NCBI GenBank assembly: GCA_021778575.1
Contig: JAJYCH010000224.1
Location: 1-7,409, forward strand
DNA from: Planctomycetota bacterium
GTDB lineage: Bacteria; Planctomycetota; Planctomycetia; Isosphaerales; Isosphaeraceae
Direction of reading: 5' to 3'
DNA: 7,409 nt
Made by a program: the position numbers and the translations under genes. Under the pieces are notes generated by a model. That model saw nothing but the letters and a program-made list of their open reading frames with translations. It made no database searches and was not told the DNA's origin. Position 1 is the first letter of the stretch; every line of letters begins with the position of its first letter. Shown here piece by piece: positions 1-5,900 of the stretch.

Positions 1-101
1 ATGCTCATCGCTTCCGGCTTGTTGGAGGCCCACGCCACCTGGACACCGGGCAGGCATCCGAGCAGCTTCGCCAGGCGAGCGAGCGTCTCCTCTCGTTCCA
101 T
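1..101 (-). CDS. N-terminus of an integron-cassette gene, unknown function, cut by window edge
   Basis: The minus strand opens with ATG at 101-99 and reads 33 codons off the left edge, beginning MEREETLARLAKLLGCLPG and continuing VQVAWASNKPEAMS. The protein-like composition (an amphipathic charged first helix) and GC-rich third codon positions make this frame better than the plus-strand frames over the same bases. A Shine-Dalgarno GGAGG (plus 111-115) sits 9 nt before the ATG. The gene starts only 17 nt after the R' box of the attC-like site at 119-212, which is where the first gene of an integron cassette normally begins. I do not recognise the family from 33 residues. A plus-strand reading frame over 1-210 ends inside the attC box and is probably a shadow. 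Confidence 0.6.
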   Translation of the reverse strand, partial: MEREETLARLAKLLGCLPGVQVAWASNKPEAMS

Positions 102-118
102 GCAGGGGAGCCTCCGCC

Positions 119-212
119 GCCTAACGCCAAAGCTCAGCGGACCGGCCCACCAGAGCAAGCCGCACTACCAAGACGCCCACGCGGCCGGGTCCGCTGCAGC
201 GCGAGGTTAGGC
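119..212 (-). other. attC: attC-like recombination site of an integron cassette
   Basis: Read on the minus strand, the site begins with R'' box GCCTAAC (212-206, fits RYYYAAC) and ends with R' box GTTAGGC (125-119, fits GTTRRRY). The two are perfect reverse complements. Inside are unpaired spacers (205-201 and 131-126). These are followed by a second stem in which 200-191 pairs with 132-140 apart from one extra base at 197, the usual attC extrahelical base in the left arm (L''). The stem continues through a further 7 bp with one bulge at about 187-189, to 183 and 147. The central loop is about 35 nt. Total length is 94 nt, within the normal attC range. The position of the extra base sets the minus orientation, agreeing with the gene that follows at 101. 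Confidence 0.82.
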
Positions 213-320
213 AAAACGGCCGCCAAGCAGTTTGGCTCGGGCTTTGGATCATGCCAGTTTCGCGTCGCCGAAGCAAGACACCAAATCAGAATGTCAACGA
301 CATGGCTGATGCATGCCTAA
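125..320 (-). mobile_element. First integron gene cassette, apparently without an ORF
   Basis: The stretch between the predicted attI crossover (G/TT at 321/320) and the attC crossover (125/124) defines a first cassette of about 196 bp: about 100 bp of body plus its attC. On the minus strand the body offers only tiny ORFs (for example a six-codon ATG ORF just after the attI R box), so it looks like an ORF-less cassette. A TTGACA hexamer (plus 292-297, read on minus) could be a -35 element for the downstream cassette, but I see no good -10 at the right distance. The boundaries depend on the attI call being right. Confidence 0.5.
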
Positions 321-373
321 CGATCATTAGACAGAATTGACTCTGCCTAACACGATAAGATATTCTGTCTAAT
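315..373 (-). other. attI: attI-like site with four integrase-box heptamers
   Basis: On the minus strand the order is: ATTAGAC (373-367), GTTAGGC (351-345), an inverted GTCTAAT (332-326), and GTTAGGC (321-315). This is the layout known for class 1 attI: direct repeats DR2 and DR1, then an inverted L box, then the R box that holds the G/TT crossover. L and R are separated by 4 nt. The DR2 and L segments extend to a perfect 12-bp inverted repeat (326-337 against 362-373). The site lies between intI and the first cassette, as expected. Both GTTAGGC boxes are identical to the boxes of the attC at 119-212. Confidence 0.72.
337..366 (+). promoter_or_regulatory. Possible intI promoter embedded in attI
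   Basis: TTGACT (337-342) and TATTCT (361-366) are separated by 18 bp and point towards the integrase remnant, placing a start point near 373 and a short leader. The -10 element overlaps the DR2 arm of the attI-like site, so integrase binding there would be expected to block it. Promoter consensus in planctomycetes is poorly defined, so this is tentative. Confidence 0.3.
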
Positions 374-388
374 AGCGAAACCTGTGAC

Positions 389-733
389 TTGATCACCAGG
401 GCGGATTCGCATTCAACAAGTTTATTGTCGAAAATCGGTCGGGGTGAGTCAAGAAGAAAAACGTGTGAATTTGATTCGCTCGATTCGACCCCGCCCGAGA
501 GGCTGCCCAGGCTGCTTGACCAGGTCCGGACCCGGACTCGGGTCTTGCATTACTCGATCAGGACCGAAGAGGCTTATGTCGGCTGGATCAGGCGTTTCAT
601 CCTGTTTCATGGCAAACGCCATCCCAGCGAGATGGGCGGGGCGGAGATTGAATCGTTCCTGACTTCGCTCGCCGTCGATTCCAAGGTCGGGAACAGAAAA
701 GGGGTCAAGGTCCACTCAACCATTGGACCTTGA
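389..733 (+). pseudogene. intI: Truncated integron integrase (IntI), N-terminal domain only
   Basis: Residues about 35 to 100 of this frame match the N-terminal SAM-like, DNA-binding domain of IntI tyrosine recombinases. Recognisable stretches are LPRLLDQVRTRTRVLHYSIR, then TEEAYVGWIRRFILFHGKRH and the PSEMGGAEIESFLTSLA segment, closely resembling IntI1 ([27 protein letters not shown]). Similarity stops at Val100 (codon 686-688). The next 14 residues come from the inverted-repeat patch and end at a TGA at 731-733. The entire catalytic domain (Arg, Lys, His, Arg, His and Tyr residues) is missing, leaving about a third of a protein normally near 320 residues, and no C-terminal remnant is visible further right. 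The start is unclear. TTG 389 and TTG 425 are the only plausible in-frame starts; a GTG at 444 begins a plausible leader in another frame, so a frameshift near 480-490 is also possible. It points away from the cassettes, as intI should. Confidence 0.85.
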
Positions 734-743
734 CCCCTTTTCT
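695..743. repeat. 20-bp perfect inverted repeat at the intI break
   Basis: Arms 695-714 and 724-743 are perfect reverse complements around a 9-nt loop. The core is AAAAGGGGTCAAGGTCC on the left and GGACCTTGACCCCTTTT on the right. The right arm is the leading half of the 33-bp tandem unit that follows, so the left arm is a single inverted copy of that unit's core. It starts 6 nt after the last IntI-like codon. It has the form of a REP-like palindrome, but nothing here shows transposase-mediated insertion. Confidence 0.85.
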
Positions 744-744
744 T

Positions 745-933
745 GGCTGCTGACCCCTTTTGGCCTGCTCGTCTATTGGACCTTGACCCCTTTTGGCCTG
801 CTCGTCTATTGGACCTTGACCCCTTTTGGCCTGCTCGTCTATTGGACCTTGACCCCTTTTGGCCTGCTCGTCTATTGGACCTTGACCCCTTTTGGCCTGC
901 TCGTCTATTGGACCTTGACCCCTTTTGGCCTGC
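745..933 (+). repeat. 33-bp tandem repeat array
   Basis: Four identical 33-bp units occupy 778-810, 811-843, 844-876 and 877-909. Each starts GGACCTTGACCCCTTTT and continues GGCCTGCTCGTCTATT. They are preceded by a variant full-length unit (745-777, changed in its first few bases) and followed by a partial unit (910-933) that diverges after GGCCTGC. Because 33 is a multiple of three, several frames stay open through the array and give an 11-residue repeat (such as TLTPFGLLVYW or QAKRGQGPIDE). None has a credible ribosome-binding site or a domain around it, so I treat them as non-coding. No gene is visible in the whole stretch 734-1049. The identity of the units points to recent expansion by slippage or unequal exchange. 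Confidence 0.93.
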
Positions 934-990
934 CGTGGCCTGGACCTATCACCACTTTGAAACGGTGAGCAAGGTCTAACTGTTGGATGA

Positions 991-1009
991 ACCTTGACCC
1001 AATTTCTTG
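991..1009 (+). repeat. Decayed copy of the repeat core
   Basis: ACCTTGACCCAATTTCTTG matches 727-745 at 17 of 19 positions, the differences being two adjacent bases in the C/T run. It lies 57 bp beyond the tandem array, in the same orientation, and just downstream of the 1050-1733 gene's stop. Confidence 0.7.
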
Positions 1010-1049
1010 TCCGAACCTGCCGAGTCTTCCTGGCCATTGTCTACACGGT

Positions 1050-1733
1050 TTAGACGCTTTTCTTCCAGACGGTTCGCAAGGGTGGCTTCATAATCCGGTA
1101 GGCGATCCAACCGCCGAAGCCCAGGACCAGCGCGCCGCCCACCGCCATCACGCCGTTGATTCCGAGTGACTCGGCGACCTGGGCTGTCAGTTGCATCGTC
1201 GACTGGCTCTTGGGCGGCATCTTATCGATGTTGAGCGGAATCCCGTTCGCCAGCTTGTTCGCGACCGACCAGACCTGAAACCAGAGGACGGCAGGTAAGA
1301 TGGCGACGAGCAGTGGGCGAACGGCGGCGAGGTGGGGCTCGACCTTCTCTTTGTCCTCGACGAGTCTGATTCCCGTCGAGCCAATCAGATCGCGGGCCAC
1401 TTCGACGGCGGACGCACCGTTGACGGGGAACGGGATGCGGATGGTTTTTCCGTCGCGAACGGCGAACAGGTCTACCTGCGAATTGTGAGCGGGAACCTTG
1501 ATCTCGGTGATCTCATCGACCCCGGTGATCACCGGGCGAGTGACCCCTTTGAGCTGGAACGGGTCGGCCCCGGCCTGAACCTCGCCGAGCAACCGCAGGG
1601 CCTCGGATTCGTAGCCGATCCCATGAGTGAAGAAGTAAACAAAACGATTGTCAACAACAGTCAAGACATGAGACGACCAGTCACCTTTGGTTTGAATAAT
1701 GTTGATCCAGGTCTGATCGCCGAATTTTGTCAT
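1050..1733 (-). CDS. Unrecognised protein with soluble N-terminal domain and two C-terminal membrane segments
   Basis: This encodes a 227-residue protein starting MTKFGDQTWINIIQTKGDW. The ATG at 1733 is chosen because GGAG lies 8 nt before it. The frame stays open upstream to 1934, but that extension is arginine- and proline-rich and would overlap the likely promoter. Residues 1-135 look like a compact beta-rich domain, with alternating strands around 22-36 and 65-105 (for example DEITEIKVPAHNSQVDLFAV then GKTIRIPFPVNG) and a helix near 107-118. That layout recalls small bacterial PH-like domains, but this is inference and not a motif match. Hydrophobic segments at about 138-157 and 190-213 are probable membrane spans, followed by a basic tail ending VWKKSV. 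The protein is probably inner-membrane with its N-terminal domain in the cytoplasm. It stands alone, with its own leader and no close partner gene. I do not recognise the family. Confidence 0.75.
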   Translation of the reverse strand: MTKFGDQTWINIIQTKGDWSSHVLTVVDNRFVYFFTHGIGYESEALRLLGEVQAGADPFQLKGVTRPVITGVDEITEIKVPAHNSQVDLFAVRDGKTIRIPFPVNGASAVEVARDLIGSTGIRLVEDKEKVEPHLAAVRPLLVAILPAVLWFQVWSVANKLANGIPLNIDKMPPKSQSTMQLTAQVAESLGINGVMAVGGALVLGFGGWIAYRIMKPPLRTVWKKSV

Positions 1734-1815
1734 GGATCTTACTCCACACCAGGAATGATCGAGGGTCAATCGACCCGCCGAGATGTCAGGTGAGATTGTC
1801 GAAGAATTCGGTTCG

Positions 1816-1844
1816 ATCATAGTAATGACGGAACGTACACGCAA
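1816..1844 (-). promoter_or_regulatory. Probable promoter of the 1050-1733 gene
   Basis: On the minus strand TTGCGT (1844-1839) and TATGAT (1821-1816) are separated by exactly 17 bp. The -10 hexamer matches five of six consensus positions and the -35 three of six. The predicted start near 1809 leaves a leader of about 75 nt before the ATG at 1733. Confidence 0.42.
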
Positions 1845-1864
1845 GCGATTGATCCGAACCGGGG

Positions 1865-1887
1865 AAAGGGGTCGAGGTCTATTCAAC
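1865..1887 (-). repeat. Decayed, inverted copy of the 695-720 repeat core
   Basis: These 23 bases, read on plus as AAAGGGGTCGAGGTC followed by TATTCAAC, match 698-720 at 20 of 23 positions, including the CTCAAC-like tail of the loop. The match therefore goes beyond the AAAAGGGGTCAAGGTCC core. It is the same orientation as the left arm at 695-714, that is, inverted relative to the tandem array. This suggests that the 695-720 segment, not only the 33-bp unit, is the copied element. Confidence 0.55.
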
Positions 1888-1967
1888 GGCGTCGAGGGTT
1901 CGTCTGCAACTCCCCCATCGTTGACGATCCACACGCCGAAGCGGAGAAGCCGGGATCGGCGGAAATG

Positions 1968-1994
1968 GCGCGGCCCGGCCTGGGCCGGGCGCGC
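1968..1994 (-). terminator. GC-rich hairpin downstream of the CAP-domain gene
   Basis: The stem GCGCG (1968-1972) pairs with 1990-1994. After a one-base bulge, CCCGG (1974-1978) pairs with 1985-1989 around a 6-nt loop. It lies 83 bases past the stop at 2077. On the minus strand it is followed by CATTTCC, only three Ts in a row, so it would be a weak intrinsic terminator or simply a stable 3' end structure. Confidence 0.4.
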
Positions 1995-2076
1995 AAAGGG
2001 GGTATGGGTTCCATGACGGGCGGGTCATGCACCTGGAGATTCACCAACAATCGTGGGGATGCGTCGGCGACGACGC

Positions 2077-2649
2077 TCAGTAGGCGTTGAAGGTCCAGTA
2101 CGAGCCGCTGGCGGCGATTCCGATCATCGTGATGCTGGGGTCGAGCAGGGCGGCCTGGTGGGCGGGGGAGGCCATCCACATCGACCAGACGGTCTGGGCC
2201 GCGCCCATTCCGGAGTTCTGGCGGCGGGCCGATCCCATGTAATGATGGCCCATTCCTCGGGCGTGCTGCTGGCCGTTATTGACCTCTGCCTGGCCCGACA
2301 GGCCAGGGTCGTAGCCGACGGGTCCCCGGCCGTTCTGGGCCCGGACACCATTCAGCCAGGCGGTGAAGCCGTATGGGTCGCCGTAGGTGTACTGAACCTG
2401 GGCGGCTTGTTGAACTTCGGTGTCGGGTTGTCCATAAACCGGTCGGGCCACGGCGTGCCGGACCTCGGACGGGTCGATGGTCGCGGGAACGGGCGGGGGG
2501 GGTGGGACATCGACGACCGGAGGATGAGGAGGAATCACGCTATCGGCCTGAACGGTCGCGGTCGTCAAGCAGGCGATCAGGAGAAGAAGGGAAAGATAAG
2601 AAACCGTCCGTGCCAGCCGACAACGCAAGGGGTGAATGGGGTGAGTCAA
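2077..2649 (-). CDS. Secreted CAP/SCP-domain protein
   Basis: CAP (cysteine-rich secretory, antigen 5, PR-1) proteins are usually exported. Bacterial members have varied or unknown roles. I place the start at TTG 2649 because GGGAG precedes it by 8 nt and the product then opens with a clean signal peptide: a basic n-region (RCRLAR), a hydrophobic core (YLSLLLLIACL) and probable cleavage after VQA at residue 35. The ATG at 2856 would instead put about 69 unconvincing residues ahead of the signal. After a proline-rich linker (39-57) the CAP domain spans about 95-190: LNGVRAQNGRGPVGYDPGLS, A121 to H129, GHHYMGS (134-140), then TVWSMWMASPAHQAALLDPS (153-172) and the YWTFNAY end. His136 and His164 fit the CAP cavity histidines. 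The usual ENIA-like glutamate motif is replaced by QNSGMGAA (144-151), so the canonical metal-binding set looks incomplete. The 190 residues make a complete single-domain protein. Confidence 0.85.
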   Translation of the reverse strand: MTHPIHPLRCRLARTVSYLSLLLLIACLTTATVQADSVIPPHPPVVDVPPPPPVPATIDPSEVRHAVARPVYGQPDTEVQQAAQVQYTYGDPYGFTAWLNGVRAQNGRGPVGYDPGLSGQAEVNNGQQHARGMGHHYMGSARRQNSGMGAAQTVWSMWMASPAHQAALLDPSITMIGIAASGSYWTFNAY

Positions 2650-2993
2650 GGAAGCAACTCCCGAAAAAGCACGCGGGGGCGGTTCGCTCCACGCGACCGC
2701 TATTCCGGTGTCGCGGACACCTGCCTCCTTCCTCAGTCGATCCGCCGTGATCAGTCGGGTGGGACAGGCGTTCTCGCAACGCCCGCGTTCCTTTGCCAAG
2801 ATGGGATCTTGGTTCCAGGAATGCAACACTTTTTTGCGAAAACCCGAATTTTCCACCCGTGAGGGAGACGAAATCTTCCGTTAATTTAAACAGGAATAAG
2901 CGGGCCTAATAAAGTTCGCGGGATCTGCCCGGATATCTCTCATCTGATAGTATTGATTTGATCGATGCTATGCAACCCGTGGCTCGTCAACGA
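2650..2993. other. Intergenic stretch, 344 bases, AT-richer than surroundings
   Basis: No gene is convincing. The minus-strand frame to 2856 is only an open upstream extension of the CAP-domain gene. The stretch 2820-2960 is noticeably AT-rich compared with its flanks and carries the possible promoter at 2947-2975. I see no strong intrinsic terminator for the kinase gene in the first 100 bases after its stop. Confidence 0.6.
2947..2975 (-). promoter_or_regulatory. Possible promoter of the CAP-domain gene
   Basis: On the minus strand TTGCAT (2975-2970) and TACTAT (2952-2947) are separated by 17 bp in the AT-rich part of the intergenic region. Each hexamer matches the consensus only partly. 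If used, the leader would be about 290 nt, which is long, so another promoter closer to the gene is possible. Confidence 0.25.
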
Positions 2994-5900
2994 TTACCAG
3001 TTGAGACCGAGCCGGGCGAGTTCGCCCCGGAGCGATTGGAGGTTCCAGACCTTGATGGTCCGCTCGTCCGCCCCGGCGAGTCTGGTTCCTTCGTTGTCAA
3101 ATGACAACGAGCGGATCGATCCTCGATGACCGGGAAGCCGGATGAGCGGGCGAGGGGTCCCCTCGATCCGCCAGAGCCGGACCTGTTCTCGGCCCCCGAC
3201 CGCCAGTGTCTGAGAATCGGGAGTGAAGGCCAGCGAGTCGACGGGGCCGTTTTCGTCGTCTGGGTAGATCAGGTTATTTTTAACGATTCCGTGAATGGCA
3301 TCGACGACCAGGGTGGTGCCGTCACGTTCGCCGACGGCGAGATTTTTGCCGTCGGGACTGATGGCCAGGCTGGTCGCTTGCGAGACGCTGACGGTCCAGA
3401 GCGGTCGCTGGACTTCCTGACCATCGATCCGGCGGGCGGTCAGTCGCCACTGGTCACCTCTGAGGCTGACGTAGTAAAGGGTCAGGCCGGCCGGGTCGAG
3501 GCAGATGAGGTTTCCTCGACCCAGGTTCTCCCGGTCGGTGAGTTCAAGGCGTTTGAAGGTCGAGGGGTCGTTGCTTCTCCAGACCTGGAACCCGACGGAT
3601 CGGTTAATGAGCAGGGTTCGGCCGTCGGGGGTTCGGGCCGCGATCGCCGACGGGGGCATTCGGGGCGGTTGGGAAGGGTTGTCTCCCTTACGGTCGGGGG
3701 GGCGAACGCCGGGGGGACGGAGGAATGGGATGCTGGGCAGTTCGACGACCTTGTCGGGGCTTGGGGAGGGGGGGGTGTACCAGCGAAGGGCGTCGGATTC
3801 GAGCGAGAACAGCCGACCGTCGGCGTCGAAGCCGACCGAACTGGGTCGGGTCTGGTTCCAGGTATAGACGGTGGGCGGACAGAGCCCGGGTCCTCCCCAG
3901 AGTCGCAGCGGGGCGGGACCGCCGGCGTCGAACGCGGTGATGGCCAGCAGGTTATTCGGTCCGAACGAGACGGCTCGGGGGCTGTTGCCGGTCTCGGTCA
4001 AGGAGTGCTGGCCGGTCGGTTCGATCACCGACCAGACGGCGATGCTCGACGGTTGGGCCGCGGCAAGGGTCCGGCCCTCGGCCGAGAAGGCCAGGTCTTC
4101 GACCGGGTCCTTGGTCGGGAAGTCGGCGATCAGGGCGGGTTTGCTCAGGTCCCAGAGTTCGATGCCTCCCATTCCCGAGGCGGCGAGAAGTGAGCCGCTT
4201 TGGGGACTGAACCGGAGCATCCCGACGTAGCTTTGATGAAGGCCCAGGCCGGCCACGCGTTTGGGTTCGGCGAACGAGAGATCCCAGAGCGTGACCTCGC
4301 CCCCGGTCCCGGCCACGGCCAGGAGCCCCGCCGGCCCCAGCGCCAGCGCCGTGGTGTTGACCTGGACCTTGATCGGCGGGAGCGGATGCCCCTCGTCATC
4401 CCAGAGCAAGATCTCGGCGTCGCCGACCCGGGTGGCGGCGATCTTCGAGCCGTCGGGGGCGATCGCCACCATCAGCCGGTTGCTGCCCGGGAAAGGTTGA
4501 TCGACCTTCGCGGGGGGAAGGGTCAAGACCTGTCTGAGGAGATCGGGCTGGTCGCGGTCCCAGAGCGTGATCCGGATATCTTCCTGCGGCTCGGGGCGGT
4601 CCGGGCGATTGAGGTTCGACGGGATCGGGCGGGAGAGCGTCAGCAACCGCCGGCCATCGGTCGAGGCGTACAGACCACCGATCAGCGAGCTTTTCATCTC
4701 AAAAAGATCGACCGGATCGGCTTCGGGCGAGGCCGGATCGAAGAGGTGAACGCCGGTTCCATCGGGCTTGATGATGGCCAACTGCTTACCGGCGGCCACG
4801 TTTCTCGGGCCGAGGAATCGGCCTCGGCCGCCGCCTCGACCGCCGTTCGTCATTCGACCGCGCGGCTGCGCGATCGAATGACGGCTGGCCCCGACGAGCT
4901 TGCCGGTCGCGACGTTCCAGATTCCCACCTCGCCATCGTCGGAAAGTCCGGCGATCTGCTGGCCGTCGGCCTCGAAGATCAGCCCGTGTTGCGGTCGGTC
5001 GTGGGTCTCGATGGCCGGTCGTTCCTCGATATCGCGCATCGAGAGAAACGCCACGGCCTGGTCGCGGAGCTTGACGGTGAAGGCCGGATCGGGCTTGAAC
5101 TCGGCGGCGAGCTTGAGGTTGCCCAGACCTCTCGACCGTCGGTTGGTGTCCTTCGAGAGCAGGAGCGCCGCCCCCTGTCGTTCGACCCCCGTGAGGGCGT
5201 ATTCGCGGACTTTCTGCGATTCGGTCTTGAGTTCCTGGTTGACCTTCTCAATATCGGCGTTGGCCTTCAGTGCCTCGTCGGCGGCAAGGTCGGCGCGGTC
5301 GCGCTGGTCGGCGACCTGGACGTAGGCGATGGTCGCGATGGTCAGGATGATCGCGGCGGCGGCGGTCGAGACGGCGGTGACAGCCGGATGGCGGCGAGCG
5401 ATCCGGACCATCCGGCCGATCGGACCGATCCGTCGGGCCTTGACCGGTTCGTGAGCCAGGTAGCGGGCGAGGTCCTCGGCCAGGTCGTCGGCCGAGGCGT
5501 AGCGATCGTCGGGACGCTTGGCCAGCGCCTTGAGCAGGATCGTTTCGAGGTCGAGGGGGACTCGGGGATCGAACTTCCTCGGTCGAGCCGGCTCTCTGGT
5601 CTTGATCTGCTCGATCAGCTCGGCGGCGCTCTGGCCATCGAACGGCGGCCGGAGGGTGATCAGCTCATAAAGAGTTGCCCCCAGGCTATAGACGTCGGCC
5701 CGGCCGTCGAGAATGCCGGTCATGGCTTGCTCGGGGCTCATGTAGCGAGGGGTTCCGAGCATGCTGTCGAACTGGGTCTGGCTGGGGTCGGCCAGTCGTC
5801 GGGCGAGCCCGAAGTCGGCCACCCAGATCATCCCCCGGGCGTCGACCAGCAGGTTTGACGGCTTGATGTCGCGGTGGATCACCCCGCGCTGGTGGGCGTG

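Larger units (their letters stand above)
1734..2076. other. Intergenic stretch, 343 bases
   Basis: No gene is convincing here. In order, from the upstream end of the 1050-1733 gene, it holds that gene's ribosome-binding site (1742-1745), a leader of about 75 nt, a probable promoter (1816-1844), a decayed repeat-core copy (1865-1887), and a GC-rich hairpin downstream of the CAP-domain gene (1968-1994). Confidence 0.7.

Noticed and set aside
1..210. Plus-strand ORF of 69 codons at the left edge
   Set aside because: It runs into and stops inside the attC box, and the minus-strand frame over the same bases has a ribosome-binding site and better protein character.
745..933. CRISPR array
   Set aside because: The units are contiguous and the segments between core motifs are identical, so there are no unique spacers. 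No cas gene is nearby.
705..1037. Open frames through the 33-bp array encoding 11-residue repeats on both strands
   Set aside because: The frames are open only because the unit is 33 bp. There is no ribosome-binding site, no flanking domain, and three competing frames are equally open.
1039..1055. Short hairpin GTCTA/TAGAC at the stop of the 1050-1733 gene
   Set aside because: A 5-bp stem overlapping the stop codon without a T-run is too weak to call a terminator.
1734..1934. N-terminal extension of the 1050-1733 gene to 1934
   Set aside because: The extension has poor composition and would cover a good -10/-35 pair, while ATG 1733 has a well-placed GGAG.
4850..4881. Imperfect hairpin (8-bp arms TCATTCGA/TCGAATGA plus an inner CGCG pair)
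   Set aside because: It lies within the kinase coding sequence at a low-complexity loop and is most simply chance in GC-rich codons.
3126..5858. Two long plus-strand open frames (about 355 and 552 codons) antisense to the kinase gene
   Set aside because: They are shadows of a GC-rich coding strand. The products are low-complexity, rich in Gly, Arg and Asp, with no domain, and the kinase frame on the other strand is unambiguous.
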